Shown piece after piece: positions 8,401 through 19,768 of a DNA stretch of 64,000 nt. The notes below the pieces were generated by a model that worked only from the letters and a program-made list of their open reading frames with translations, ran no database searches and was not told where the DNA came from. Source of the DNA: Shinella kummerowiae (GTDB lineage: Bacteria > Pseudomonadota > Alphaproteobacteria > Rhizobiales > Rhizobiaceae); the NCBI RefSeq assembly GCF_009827055.1, contig NZ_WUMK01000008.1, positions 186,001 to 250,000 on the forward strand. Direction: 5' to 3'. Numbering within the stretch: position 1 is the stretch's first letter; each line of letters starts with the position of its first letter. The position numbers were made by a program, and so were the translations under genes.

Positions 8401-10928
8401 ACGAACAGCAGGAAGATCAGCACGAGCTGCCAGATCAGCGCCTGGCGCGGCTCCATGTAGTACCAGCCCATGACGGAGGCGACGAGCCAGCCGATCGGGA
8501 TGAGGCTGCGGCGCAGGTTGTCGTACATCTTCCAGCGGCCGATCATCGAAATGCCGCTCGACGGGCTGAAGATGTAGGGCAGAAGCTGCCAGTCGCCGCG
8601 CGCCCAGCGATGCTGGCGCGAGGTCTCGACACCATAGCGCGTCGGGAAATCCTCGACAAGTTCGACATCCGTCACCAGCGCGCAGCGCGACAGCGAGCCT
8701 TCGAGAAGGTCATGGCTCAACACCGCGTTTTCGCCGATACGGCCCTTCACGGCCGCCTCAAAGGCGTCGACGTGATAGAGGCCCTTGCCGGTGAACGTGC
8801 CTTCGCCGACGAGGTCCTGGTAGATGTCGGACACGGTGAAGACGTAAGGGTCGATGCCGCGGTCGGCGGAATAGATGCGCTGGAAGGTCGAGGCTTCCTT
8901 GCCCGTCGTCAGCGAGGGCGTGACGCGCGGCTGGAGGATGCTGTAGCCGGCGGTGATCTCGCCCGTCGCCTCGTCGATGACCGGGCGGTTGATCGGGTGG
9001 TGCATCTTGCCGACGAGCTTGGTCACGGCATCGCGCATCAGGCGCGTGTCGGAATCGAGCGTCATGACATATTTGACGTCCGCCGGCACGATGTTGGCGC
9101 CCGGCAGGAAGGTCGTGTCGCCGTCACCGCGCAAAAGCAGGTTCAGCTCGTGCAGCTTGCCGCGCTTGCGCTCCCAGCCCATCCAGGCGCCTTCCGACGG
9201 ATTGTAGAGGCGGCGGCGGTGCAGGAAGTAGAAGCGCGTGCGGCCATCATAGGCGTAACGGGCGGACAGCGCCGCGACCTCGCGCTTGGCATATTCGAGC
9301 ACGTCGAGATCAGCCGGCGTCTCTTCCGACTGGCTGTCGGCCCAGTCGCTGATGAGCGCGAAATAGATCTCGCCGCGTGGATTGGCGAGGTAGTGCACCT
9401 CGAGATTGCGCACCAGTTCATCGACATGGTCGCGCTTGGAAATCAGACAGGGCACGGCAAGCAGCGTGCGCGCATCGTCCGGGATCCCGTCCTTGAACTC
9501 ATAACCGACCAGGCGGGACGGCGTGACGAAGAAGGTGACGAGCGTGTTGAAAAGACCCGTCGCGCCCTCGGACGCCGGCAGCGCGAAAAGCACGAGCATG
9601 ATGAGCCAGGCGCCGTTCGGAATGTCGAGCTGATCGAGGAAGAAATAGACCGCGATCATCGCCAGCAGCGTCAGGATGATATTGGGCGCGGCAATCGCGA
9701 ACCAATCGAGCTTGCGGGTCAGGCGCACCACGCGCTGGACAATGGAGGGACGATAGCCGATGCGCTTTTCGAGCTGCTTGCGCTTCTTGCCGACGAGGAA
9801 GGCCGCCACATTGGCCTTGTAGTCCAGGTCCTCGACATGCGCCGCCGCATCTTCCTCGGTCATGGTGAGCGCGGTTTCGGTCACTTCCAGCTCGGTCTTG
9901 CCGGAGCGGCGTGCGAAACGCTCGATCGTGTTTCGGTACTTGTTGCGCGAGCCGAAATCGAGGTCGCTGTAGTCGGAACGCTGGCGCAGCGCCTCGTCGA
10001 GGCGGCTGACGCTCTCGAACCAGACGGGCCATTCCGTATCGTCGACCGAGCGCAGGCTCTTGATGAGCGAACTCATCGTCACGTTGCCGGAGGACAGCCG
10101 GTTGTTTTCCGCGACGATCAGCTCCTCGAGATCGCTGCCGCGGCTCTCGATCTTACGCTCCAGCCACTGGATCACCGCGCCGGAGGCCTGCAGGCCGTCG
10201 CGAAGCCGGTAGAGCAGCTGGATCACGAAGGTGTTGTCGTCGATGAAGGTCTCCATCGACTGGAGATGGGCAATGCATTTTTCCGGATCGTTGAGCCGGA
10301 TCAGTTCGTCGGCCACCTCGTTCGCCTTGAACCGCATCTTGCGCGAGCGCTCGACGCGGCTGGAAATGCGGCGGAGGTTCTCGAGAAGCACGAAACGAAT
10401 GAACGAGGGCAGCGCCCAGAGTTCGCCGATCTTCAGCGCATCGACCTTTTGGAAGCCCTGGACGAAGGCCGTCAAGCCGTCATGCGAAACACCGCTATGC
10501 GTATGGGCGACGTAGAGCCAGGCGAGCGCGAGCGTGCGCGGCATCACCTGTCCCTCGACGTCCATGGTCGGCAACTGGCGGAGGAAGCGGCGGGGGAAAT
10601 CGCGGCGGACTTCCTGGATCGCCTCTTCGACGACGTAATAATTGTCGAGCAGCCATTCGGCCGCGGGGGTGATCTGCGCGCCCGCCTCGACGTCCTTCGC
10701 GGTCACCTGATAGACGCGGAAGATTTCCTTCTCGTTTTCCTTGTGCCGGGCACGGAACTCGAAGGGTTGGAAGCCGGGCAGGGCCGCGCGCTTGTCGCGC
10801 GCCAGCGCTTCACCGCAATCGGCGAGCTCCTCCAGCGTCAGATAGGTGGCGCGGATCGAATCGTTATAATCGATCTGCTTGACGTCGGCGTCGCGCGAGG
10901 AGGCTTGCGGCGTATTATGAAGGGGCAT
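2439..10928 (-). CDS. ndvB: Cyclic beta-1,2-glucan synthase NdvB
   Basis: Giant inner-membrane enzyme (2829 aa from the chosen start; family size about 2830) that initiates, elongates and cyclises beta-1,2-glucan from UDP-glucose. The glycosyltransferase part has an aspartate motif in TLDSDTRL near residue 620 and the processive-type RxxRW motif in RQHRWARGDW near residue 770, with hydrophobic helices on either side (around 410-460, 810-880 and 940-980). The C-terminal third is a GH94-type phosphorylase-like module (GGDWNDGMN near residue 2520) thought to control ring size. An open frame extends upstream to 11126; I chose ATG at 10928 because the length then matches known NdvB/ChvB proteins, although no start in this stretch has a clear ribosome site. 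The product is needed for hypo-osmotic adaptation and host interaction in rhizobia and agrobacteria. The downstream partner is opgC; the exporter gene ndvA is convergent. Confidence 0.96.
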   Translation of the reverse strand: MPLHNTPQASSRDADVKQIDYNDSIRATYLTLEELADCGEALARDKRAALPGFQPFEFRARHKENEKEIFRVYQVTAKDVEAGAQITPAAEWLLDNYYVVEEAIQEVRRDFPRRFLRQLPTMDVEGQVMPRTLALAWLYVAHTHSGVSHDGLTAFVQGFQKVDALKIGELWALPSFIRFVLLENLRRISSRVERSRKMRFKANEVADELIRLNDPEKCIAHLQSMETFIDDNTFVIQLLYRLRDGLQASGAVIQWLERKIESRGSDLEELIVAENNRLSSGNVTMSSLIKSLRSVDDTEWPVWFESVSRLDEALRQRSDYSDLDFGSRNKYRNTIERFARRSGKTELEVTETALTMTEEDAAAHVEDLDYKANVAAFLVGKKRKQLEKRIGYRPSIVQRVVRLTRKLDWFAIAAPNIILTLLAMIAVYFFLDQLDIPNGAWLIMLVLFALPASEGATGLFNTLVTFFVTPSRLVGYEFKDGIPDDARTLLAVPCLISKRDHVDELVRNLEVHYLANPRGEIYFALISDWADSQSEETPADLDVLEYAKREVAALSARYAYDGRTRFYFLHRRRLYNPSEGAWMGWERKRGKLHELNLLLRGDGDTTFLPGANIVPADVKYVMTLDSDTRLMRDAVTKLVGKMHHPINRPVIDEATGEITAGYSILQPRVTPSLTTGKEASTFQRIYSADRGIDPYVFTVSDIYQDLVGEGTFTGKGLYHVDAFEAAVKGRIGENAVLSHDLLEGSLSRCALVTDVELVEDFPTRYGVETSRQHRWARGDWQLLPYIFSPSSGISMIGRWKMYDNLRRSLIPIGWLVASVMGWYYMEPRQALIWQLVLIFLLFVAPTLSLISGLMPRRNDIVARAHVHRVISDIRAANAQVALRIVFIAHSAGLMADAIIRSLYRTFVSGKLMLEWRTAAQADSAARGGILAHYKSMWQAPALAVVSVALAMVSDTGLPFIGVPFALVWLLSPMIAWYVSQTAETEDQLVVSDYVATELRKIARRTWRYFETFVTAEQHFLPPDNFQEMPQPVLAERTSPTNIGVYLLSVISARDFGWIGFEETVRRLEQTVSTIDGMPKYRGHLYNWYRTNTLETLGPRYVSAVDSGNLAGHLIAVSSMCREWAEAPSAFLQGSLDGIGDVASILSETLTELPDDRKTVRPLRRLIEERIAGFHNALAAVKREHEFASIRVINLSVLARDVNKLIVNLDNEIKSPQSGEVVHWAGALVAACEAHIADSVFDLGSIEALRERLVVLRDRARDIAFSMDFGFLFRQERRLLSIGYRVETNELDEACYDLLASEARLTSLFAIAKGDLPTEHWYKLGRPVVPVGSRGALVSWSGSMFEYLMPPLVMQERQGGILNQTNNLVVKEQMNHGRRLGTPWGISEAAFNARDHELTYQYTNFGVPTLGLKRGLGQNAVIAPYASLLATQYAPTASLENLERLRKLGALGVYGFHDAVDFTPTRVPEGKTCAVVRNYMAHHHGMSIAAVANVVFNGALRERFHSDPVIEAAELLLQEKAPRDIPVINAKREPETVGSTQADLLRPEIRIIKDPFSRERETVFLSNGHYSVMLTANGAGYSRWNGQSVTRWKPDPTEDRWGSFLFLRDTATNEWWSATAEPKRAEGEETKTQFGDDKAEFIKTVGTLTSEVEVIVATEHDAEGRRLTLLNTGPEDRFIEVTSYMEPVISTDDADSAHPLFSKMFIRTEIGKRGDVVRAERQKRNPNEPDMAIAHLIVDNAGPSRRTEIETDRRRFIGRGRSLTTAAAFDPGAQLSGTDGFTLDPIIALRRVVRVPAGKKVKVIFWTIAAPSRAEVDAAIDRYRHPDVFNHEMIHAWTRSQVHMRHVGVTSQEAASFQMLGRYLTYPDMHLRADTGTIQSGLAAQSALWPLAISGDFPIFVLRINDEIDVEVARQALRAQDYLRHRGVTADLVILNERAASYAQDMQHTLDHMCENLRIRSQSDGARQHVFTVRRDLMDGTTWQALLATARAVFHARNGTLSDQIARTVALFSTPRGEEEAKTETPAPKLPVPAGEPVEINGDGLSFWNGFGGFNAERREYAVRLRGGEATPQPWINVIANQHFGFHVSAEGAGYTWSRNSRDFQLTHWTNDPVINRPGEAFYVRDRERGTVMTPFATLSRKPTVKFETWHGLGYSAFRSWEDGIELDLVQTVDPEDPVKYSRLVVKNTGETERSLTVYGYVEWVLGNNPARTAPFVLTSHDEDSGALFATNPYSFDFAGRTSFFAVDAPLSGFTAKRREFIGRGGDIVSPAAVVTGQALSGSAEGIGDPCAALAVDITLKPGETRELHFVLGDTADADSARALADKSRAADFDKVMTAVRGYWSDFTGTLQVKTPDAALDRMVNDWLPYQALGCRIQARSAFYQASGAYGFRDQLQDTLAFILHRPELARGQILNAASRQFVEGDVQHWWLPDNGAGVRTMISDDVVWLAHAVEYYCRTSGDRAILDETLTFIEGQPLTEGQHDAFFTPDRSSEEAPLYEHCARALDLALRRTGENGLPLILGGDWNDGMNRVGEAGRGTSVWLGWFLAGTLGGFIPLARERGDQARALHWEEHLGRLKVALETAGWDGSYYRRGYFDDGTPLGSSESAECRIDSIAQSWSVLSGMGSGERSRQAMDAVMENLVDREHGIIRLFTPPLVETPQDPGYIKAYPPGVRENGGQYTHAATWVVLALARQGRGDDAWACFNLLNPINHAQTREAAALYRVEPYVVAADVYGEGERTGQGGWTWYTGSAGLLYRAAVEGILGIRREAGRLFVDPVLPAAWNGFEATLKLDGRTLAIRVERGDDGGWQASVNGTVIKSSSEGYLL

Positions 10929-11349
10929 GTTTCTGATTCTGGATCCGGCCATGTGGAACCATCCGGCGGCGGCCTTTGCGCTGGACAGTTTTTTGCGGGC
11001 AGGGTTCATATGTGTGCCGCGATCAGCCATGGCACCGAACCGCACCCCGGGGGCACTTGACGGTTGGACAGGGCTCAGGCGACACGCTTGTTGGCATCCT
11101 GGCCGCGTGGTGCATGAAAACGGCATTTTTTAGCCGTAAGGACAGAGACTTGCAACATGTCAACAGGACTGGATGGCGCAGCATGGACCCTCATCTGCGG
11201 ATTTGGTGAATCGCCCATCCCTCCCCAGGGGCGAACCTGCGCATGGTGCAGGCGGAAAGCCAAATGCCTGATGAGGCAAAAAGTTCCCGTCCTGTGCATG
11301 ACGGTCAAAATCATTGACTTGCCGACGCGCTGACGCCAATTTGCCGGGG
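10929..11349. other. Intergenic region between ndvB and the cobalamin riboswitch
   Basis: About 420 bp without a supportable gene. The ndvB reading frame stays open to 11126 on the minus strand, so alternative ndvB starts (11009, 11030, 10952) fall here. The ndvB promoter and the promoter that drives the riboswitch leader on the plus strand must both lie in this stretch, but I see no convincing -35/-10 pair. The short ORFs present are out-of-frame noise. Confidence 0.5.
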
Positions 11350-11545
11350 TCAGGGTCTTCCGAGTCGCATGCGGCTTGGAGGCTAAGAGGGAAGCCGGTG
11401 CGATGCTCCAGATGGAGCGCCAAGACCGGCGCTGCCCCCGCAACTGTGAACGGCGAGCGACTGTCGATAAAGCCACTGGTCTTTGGACCGGGAAGGCGAG
11501 ACAGAAGCGGCGACCCGTGAGCCAGGAGACCTGCCCTGATAGTTG
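11350..11545 (+). ncRNA. Cobalamin (adenosylcobalamin-type) riboswitch
   Basis: Contains the canonical ordered elements of the B12 riboswitch: AGGGAAGCCGGTGCGA (about 11388-11403), GCTGCCCCCGCAACTGTGAA (11431-11450), GCCACTG (11472-11478), GGGAAGGC (11490-11497) and the terminal B12 box GAGCCAGGAGACCTGCC (about 11520-11536). These elements bind coenzyme B12 and the fold usually switches off the downstream gene when B12 is plentiful. The next coding sequences are a 71-aa unknown protein at 11654 and then metH. No terminator with a U-run follows, but a ribosome-site hairpin precedes the small ORF, so control is probably at translation. The ends are approximate. Confidence 0.95.
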
Positions 11546-11627
11546 AAACGTCCATGGGCGGGGTGTCCCAGTGGTGCGCTTGCTCGCCGCCCTGTTGGCG
11601 GTTTCCAGCAATGTGCGTCCGGCCATC

Positions 11628-11647
11628 CCCCAATTCACCGATTGGGG
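11628..11647 (+). promoter_or_regulatory. Hairpin sequestering the ribosome-binding site of the 71-aa ORF
   Basis: CCCCAAT (11628-11634) pairs perfectly with ATTGGGG (11641-11647) across a 6-base loop. The 3' arm is the only G-rich Shine-Dalgarno candidate and lies 6 bases before the ATG at 11654. A G-rich stretch GGGGTG near 11559 just after the riboswitch could compete for the C-rich arm, which would let the aptamer control access to the ribosome. The pairing is seen in the sequence; the switching is inferred. Confidence 0.65.
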
Positions 11648-11653
11648 ATCTAT

Positions 11654-11869
11654 ATGCTTGCTACCATCAACAACGGCCTCTCCGGCACCGGAAAGCCGGA
11701 ATCCGTCTTCATTTCCTGGCTGCTGTGGCAGCCACGCGGCGCCGACCTCGCGGTCGAGGCACTTAAGGAAGTGCAGAAACTCTCGCGTTATGAGGGTTCC
11801 GATCCGGATATCGCCCGCCTCCGGTCGCTGTTCGCCTCGCTTGCCGGCGCAGACGGGCGGCTGCACTGA
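11654..11869 (+). CDS. 71-aa uncharacterised protein under a B12 riboswitch
   Basis: Small soluble protein starting MLATINNGLSGTGKPESVF and ending GADGRLH. I do not recognise the family. There is no signal peptide, membrane helix or cysteine. The middle (WLLWQPRGADLAVEALKEVQKL) could form an amphipathic helix followed by an acidic and arginine-rich tail. Codon use matches the neighbouring genes and the ATG has a plausible ribosome site, so I consider it translated. It lies 109 nt after the cobalamin riboswitch and 87 bp before metH, which has its own ribosome site and probably its own operator. A B12-related role (cobalamin handling, or a sparing function when B12 is low) is suggested by context only. 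It could also be a leader peptide. Confidence 0.7.
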   Translation: MLATINNGLSGTGKPESVFISWLLWQPRGADLAVEALKEVQKLSRYEGSDPDIARLRSLFASLAGADGRLH

Positions 11870-11882
11870 AGCGTCGGCCTCG

Positions 11883-11917
11883 CATAAAGACATATTGACA
11901 TAAAGATATCTTTATGT
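11883..11917 (+). promoter_or_regulatory. Probable metH operator: 20-bp perfect palindrome plus a half-site repeat
   Basis: ACATAAAGATATCTTTATGT at 11898-11917 is a perfect 20-bp palindrome. A partial direct copy, CATAAAGACATA, begins at 11883, 16 bp upstream of the matching half. TTGACA at 11895-11900, a consensus -35 hexamer, overlaps the left edge, but no good -10 is visible. A bound repressor would block this promoter. Palindromes of this kind are typical of ArsR-family regulators such as the SahR-type methionine-cycle repressors; that assignment is inference. Confidence 0.65.
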
Positions 11918-11956
11918 GACTTCCGATGCAGTATGATTGCATCGGAGGGCTTTGCC

Positions 11957-15748
<3,792 letters not shown>

Positions 15749-15754
15749 GGTCAC

Positions 15755-16789
15755 TCAGGCCGTTGCAAGGTTGAGGACAAGCACCATGGCGTAGCTGGCG
15801 ACGACCAGCACGCCGAGCGAGAGCACGACGGCGGCTGTCACCCGCGGCCCGGCGCGCATCACCCGCTTCAGGTCGATGCCGAGGCCGAGTGCGGCCATGG
15901 AGAGAATGGTCAGCACCGTCGCGGCCTCGCCCATCCCCTCCGCCGTCGTGGCATCGATCAGGCCGAAACTGCGCGCGGCCAGCATGGCGAGAAAACCGAG
16001 GATGAACCACGGCACCAGGCGGTGCAGCGCGGGCCGGCGCCCCGTCCTGCCCGCCGAGGCGAAGGATAACAGGAAGATCACCGGTCCCAGCATCAGCACG
16101 CGCACGAGCTTGACGAAGGTGCCGATCTGGATGCTGAGCACGGAGACGGGCGCGGTGGCGGCCAGCACCTGCGGCACGGCATAGACCGTCATGCCCGCCA
16201 TCACGCCATATCCCGTCGCGGAAAGGCCGAGCAACGGCACCAGAACGGGCAGGAGCAGCACCGTGATCATGCCGAGCACGGCGGTGAAGGCGATGGACGA
16301 GGCGACATCCTCGGCATCGGCGCGGATGACCGGCGCCGTCGCGGCGATCGCCGAGTTGCCGCAGATCGAATTGCCGCAAGCCACCAGCAGCGCGACGGAA
16401 TGGGACAGGCCAAGCCCGCGCCCTATCCCGTAACTCGCCATGAGAACCGCCCCCACCACCACCGCAATGGCGCCGATGAGCGAGATGCCCATGCCCCCGA
16501 TCGCCACGGCGCTGACGCTTGCACCGAGCAGCACGATGGCCACTTCGAGAAAATACTTTGCCGAGAAGGCGATGCCGGGATCGAACCGCACGGGTCGGCG
16601 CAAAAACAGCCGACACACGGCACCGATCAGGATGGCCAGCACCAGGGCCTCGATCCAGGCCCCGCCCGTCAGGCGCAGTTCCAGATACTCGGCAAGCACC
16701 GCGAGACCGGAGACCAGGCCAGCAAGCACGACGCCCGGCAACAATGCGCGAGTTCCAAGAAAGGCCCTGTTGTTAGATAAATTTTCCAT
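15755..16789 (-). CDS. YeiH family putative sulfate exporter
   Basis: Integral membrane protein of 344 residues with about ten helices and the family's conserved stretch LLVACGNSICGNSAIAAT in the middle. YeiH/UPF0324 proteins are annotated as sulfate exporters on limited evidence; export of sulfate or related sulfur anions has been proposed. Start: ATG 16789 gives a protein beginning MENLSNN; an in-frame ATG at 16816 would add nine residues and overlap the intergenic control region. It is transcribed divergently from a LysR regulator 75 bp away, the usual YeiH/YeiE-like arrangement, so that regulator probably controls it. The gene converges on metH, with only 6 bp between the stops. Confidence 0.85.
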   Translation of the reverse strand: MENLSNNRAFLGTRALLPGVVLAGLVSGLAVLAEYLELRLTGGAWIEALVLAILIGAVCRLFLRRPVRFDPGIAFSAKYFLEVAIVLLGASVSAVAIGGMGISLIGAIAVVVGAVLMASYGIGRGLGLSHSVALLVACGNSICGNSAIAATAPVIRADAEDVASSIAFTAVLGMITVLLLPVLVPLLGLSATGYGVMAGMTVYAVPQVLAATAPVSVLSIQIGTFVKLVRVLMLGPVIFLLSFASAGRTGRRPALHRLVPWFILGFLAMLAARSFGLIDATTAEGMGEAATVLTILSMAALGLGIDLKRVMRAGPRVTAAVVLSLGVLVVASYAMVLVLNLATA

Positions 16790-16846
16790 GCGCCAACGAT
16801 GCGCTTGAAAGTTCATTCAATCCATCAGTAAATATCATACATTTCA

Positions 16847-16861
16847 TTCGATTGGATCGAA
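16847..16861 (+). promoter_or_regulatory. Candidate LysR-type operator between yeiH-like gene and lysR
   Basis: TTCGATTGGATCGAA is a perfect interrupted dyad (TTCGAT, 3-bp spacer, ATCGAA), the style of site bound by LysR proteins. It ends 3 bp before the regulator's start codon and takes the place of a Shine-Dalgarno sequence, which points to autoregulation. The rest of the short divergent region is AT-rich. Confidence 0.5.
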
Positions 16862-16864
16862 CAC

Positions 16865-17743
16865 ATGATGACGCTCGACCAGCTCCGTATCTTCGTCGCC
16901 GTGGCAGAGCGCGAGCATCTCACGCAGGCGGCGGATGCGCTGAACCTCACGCCCTCCGCCGTCAGTTCGGCGATCCGCGTTCTCGAGGAGCGTTACGGTA
17001 TCGCGCTTTTTCACCGCACCGGCCGGCGGATCGAACTGACGGAGACGGGCCACGCCTTCCTGCCGGAAGCCAAAGCGACGCTGGCACGGGCCGAGAGCAC
17101 GGATCTCTTCCTCACCGAAATCGGCGGCCTCAAACGCGGCACGCTGTCGCTTGCCGCCAGCCAGACGGTCGGTGCCTACTGGCTGCCCCCGCTGCTCATA
17201 CGCTTCCACGCGGCCTATCCGGCCATCGACATGCGCGTGGCCAGCGGCAACACCGAGCAGGTTGCCGAGGCCGTGCTTGAAGGACAGGTGGAACTCGGAT
17301 TCGTCGAAGGCGCAGTCGACCACCCTGCCCTTTCGCAACGGATCGTCGCACGCGACCGCGTCGTCGTGGTTGCCCCGGCCGGCCATCCGCTGCTGGGCAG
17401 ACCGGTCGAAGCGGAAGACCTTCTGGTGGCACGCTGGGTGCTGCGCGAGGCAGGCTCCGGGACGCGCAGTGCGCTGACCACCGCTCTTGCGACACACGGC
17501 GTGGAGGAGGCGGCGCTCGACATCGCGCTTTCCCTTCCATCGAACGAAGCCGTGCGCAGCGCTGTCCTTGCCGGCGGCGCACTAACCGCGATTTCCGAGC
17601 TGGCCGTCGCGGATGATCTCGCGTCAGGCCGGTTGGCCCGCATCGCCTTCGACCTGCCGGAGCGTGCCTTTTGCCTGCTCAGGCACAAGGAGCGCTATCG
17701 CTCCAAGGCATCCCTTGCCCTGGAGGCGCTGGTGCGGATTTAA
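16865..17743 (+). CDS. LysR family transcriptional regulator (divergent from YeiH-like exporter)
   Basis: 292-residue regulator. An N-terminal winged helix-turn-helix (residues 1-62, [20 protein letters not shown]) is followed by a type-2 periplasmic-binding-like effector domain of the CysB/CbbR/YeiE class (about 88-290). Its divergent partner is the YeiH-type exporter, so sensing of a sulfur compound or another anion is plausible. Two ATG codons open the frame (16865, 16868). The stop codon overlaps the cobM stop on the other strand (17740-17743), so the two genes converge with no space for separate terminators. Confidence 0.9.
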   Translation: MMTLDQLRIFVAVAEREHLTQAADALNLTPSAVSSAIRVLEERYGIALFHRTGRRIELTETGHAFLPEAKATLARAESTDLFLTEIGGLKRGTLSLAASQTVGAYWLPPLLIRFHAAYPAIDMRVASGNTEQVAEAVLEGQVELGFVEGAVDHPALSQRIVARDRVVVVAPAGHPLLGRPVEAEDLLVARWVLREAGSGTRSALTTALATHGVEEAALDIALSLPSNEAVRSAVLAGGALTAISELAVADDLASGRLARIAFDLPERAFCLLRHKERYRSKASLALEALVRI

Positions 17744-18501
17744 TCGCCGCGGCCGCGGAACCGCCGCTGGTAGGCGGGGTCGTAGAGCGAGCTTTCGCGA
17801 AAATCCTCCGCCGCCAGCGTGTGGCCAACGAAGATCAGCGCCGTGCGCTCGATCGGCTCTTCGGCAACCTTCGCCACGATATCGGAGAGCCTGCCGCGCA
17901 CCACCCGCTCATCGGGCCAGGAGGCCTTCACGACGATTGCGACCGGGCAATCGGCGCCATAGAGCGGGGTGAGGTCCTCGACCACCTTGTCCAGCGCATG
18001 GATGGCCAGATGGATGGCCAGCGTCGCGCCCGTCGCGCCAAAATTTTCCAGCGTCTCGCGGTTCGGCATGGGCGATGCACGACCGGAAACGCGGGTGAGC
18101 ACGAGGCTCTGCGCGACGGCCGGGATGGTGAGCTCGCGGCCAAGGGCTGCGGCGGCCGCGGCGAAGGACGGCACACCCGGGGTCATCGAATAGGTGAGCC
18201 CATGGTTTTCGAGCCGGCGGATCTGCTCGGCAACGGCGCTCCAGACGGAAAGATCGCCCGAATGCAGCCGCGCCACGTCCTCGCCCGCCTGCGCCGCGCG
18301 CAGGAATTCTGCCTCGATCTCGTCGAGCGACAGTGGCGCCGTGTCGACGATGCGGGCACCCGGCGGGCAATATTGCAGAAGCTCCGGCGATACGATGGAA
18401 CCGGCATAGAGGCAGACCGGGCATTTTCCGATGAGATCACGCCCGCGAACGGTGATGAGATCGGCTGCACCGGGACCGGCGCCGATGAAATGAACGGTCA
18501 T
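17740..18501 (-). CDS. cobM: Precorrin-4 C11-methyltransferase
   Basis: 253-residue SAM-dependent methylase of the tetrapyrrole methylase fold. The N-terminal [18 protein letters not shown] is the SAM-binding glycine-rich loop typical of CobM/CbiF, and GDLSVW and TPGVPSF follow in the expected order. It methylates C11 of precorrin-4 to give precorrin-5 in the aerobic cobalamin pathway. It is the last gene of the cobL-cobM pair, 1 bp after the cobL stop. All other ring-contraction and methylation genes of the aerobic route are in the same cluster, which supports this assignment over other family members. Confidence 0.96.
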   Translation of the reverse strand: MTVHFIGAGPGAADLITVRGRDLIGKCPVCLYAGSIVSPELLQYCPPGARIVDTAPLSLDEIEAEFLRAAQAGEDVARLHSGDLSVWSAVAEQIRRLENHGLTYSMTPGVPSFAAAAAALGRELTIPAVAQSLVLTRVSGRASPMPNRETLENFGATGATLAIHLAIHALDKVVEDLTPLYGADCPVAIVVKASWPDERVVRGRLSDIVAKVAEEPIERTALIFVGHTLAAEDFRESSLYDPAYQRRFRGRGD

Positions 18502-18502
18502 A

Positions 18503-19768
18503 TTATCCCTCGATTTGTTTAGCCGGCTTCACCCAGCTCCATTGTGTCACCGGCATGGCGGGCCGCCAGCCTGTCATCCGCCCAACCGGCGATGCCCGCG
18601 CGATGTCGATGCGGATCAACGCGCCGCCAAGCCGGGCGTGATGGGCCAGAAGCACGGCTTCCATTTCCGTCGTCACGCCGTTGGCGACAAGGCGGCCGCC
18701 GGATTTCAGGCCGGCGATCGCCGCCTCCATCACCCCCGCCTCGCTGCCACCGCCACCGATGAAGATGGCATCCGGCGCGGAAAGCCCGGCAAGCGCATCC
18801 GGCGCCGTCCCTTCGACCACGGAAAGTCCGGGCACACCAAAGTTTGCAGCATTGCGGCGGATACGGGCGGCGCGTCCAAGGTTGCCCTCGATCGCAATCG
18901 CTCTCAGGGAGGGATCGGCCAGCATCCATTCGATGCCGATCGAGCCCGAACCGGCGCCGATGTCCCACAACAGTTGCCCGCGCTTCGGCGCGAGTGCCGA
19001 CAGCGTCAGGGCACGCACCTCGCGTTTGGTGATCTGGCCGTCATGCTCGAAAAGACCGTCATCGAGACCGGGCGTATAGGCCAGCAGCCGTGCATCCTCG
19101 GCAGCCAAAACCTCAATGGCGCAGACATTCAGCATGTCCGCCTCCGCGAGTGCAAAATGCTCCGCCCGATGGCTGCTCACCCGTTCGCGCGGGCCGCCAA
19201 GCGCTTCCAGGACGGTGAGCGTCGACGCGCCGAATCCACTGTCGGCCAGGAGAGCGGCGAGCGCCGCCGGCCCGTCGCTGTCGGAGGTGAGCGCCAGGAT
19301 GCGGCAGCCGGAATGCAGATGCGGGCGGATGAGATCGATCGGCCGGCCATGCAATGACAGTGAGACCGTGTCCTGCAGCGCCCAGCCCAGACGCGACGCC
19401 GCGAGGCTGAAGGCAGATGGTGCCGGAAAGACCCGCATCTCCGCCCGCGCGATGCGGCGCGACAGCGTGACGCCGACGCCATAGAAGAAGGGGTCGCCTG
19501 AGGCGAGCACGACGACCGGCCGGCCGCGGGCGGCAAGCACCGCCTCGACGGAACGCTCGAAGGGGCTCAACCAGCCATGCCGCTCGCCGCGGATCGCGCC
19601 GTCTGCAAGCTCAAGATGCCGCGCGCCGCCGAACACAAGCTCGGCCGCGCCGATCGCCGTCTTGGCCTCGTCACCGAGACCGGCTAGACCATCCTCGCCG
19701 ATCCCGACGATGGAAAGCCATGGGGCGGCGGCCGAAAGGGACAGATCAGGCGTGGACAAACAACGCAT
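18503..19768 (-). CDS. cobL: Precorrin-6Y C5,15-methyltransferase (decarboxylating)
   Basis: 421-residue fusion of two methyltransferase modules. The N-terminal CbiE-like tetrapyrrole methylase begins at [16 protein letters not shown]; the C-terminal CbiT-like Rossmann methylase has [15 protein letters not shown]. It methylates C5 and C15 and decarboxylates the C12 acetate of precorrin-6B to give precorrin-8X. The frame stays open to 19864, but ATG 19768 gives the usual N-terminus. That start lies inside the 5' end of cobK on the other strand (17-bp divergent overlap), so the cobL promoter must lie within cobK coding DNA. Confidence 0.95.
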   Translation of the reverse strand: MRCLSTPDLSLSAAAPWLSIVGIGEDGLAGLGDEAKTAIGAAELVFGGARHLELADGAIRGERHGWLSPFERSVEAVLAARGRPVVVLASGDPFFYGVGVTLSRRIARAEMRVFPAPSAFSLAASRLGWALQDTVSLSLHGRPIDLIRPHLHSGCRILALTSDSDGPAALAALLADSGFGASTLTVLEALGGPRERVSSHRAEHFALAEADMLNVCAIEVLAAEDARLLAYTPGLDDGLFEHDGQITKREVRALTLSALAPKRGQLLWDIGAGSGSIGIEWMLADPSLRAIAIEGNLGRAARIRRNAANFGVPGLSVVEGTAPDALAGLSAPDAIFIGGGGSEAGVMEAAIAGLKSGGRLVANGVTTEMEAVLLAHHARLGGALIRIDIARASPVGRMTGWRPAMPVTQWSWVKPAKQIEG

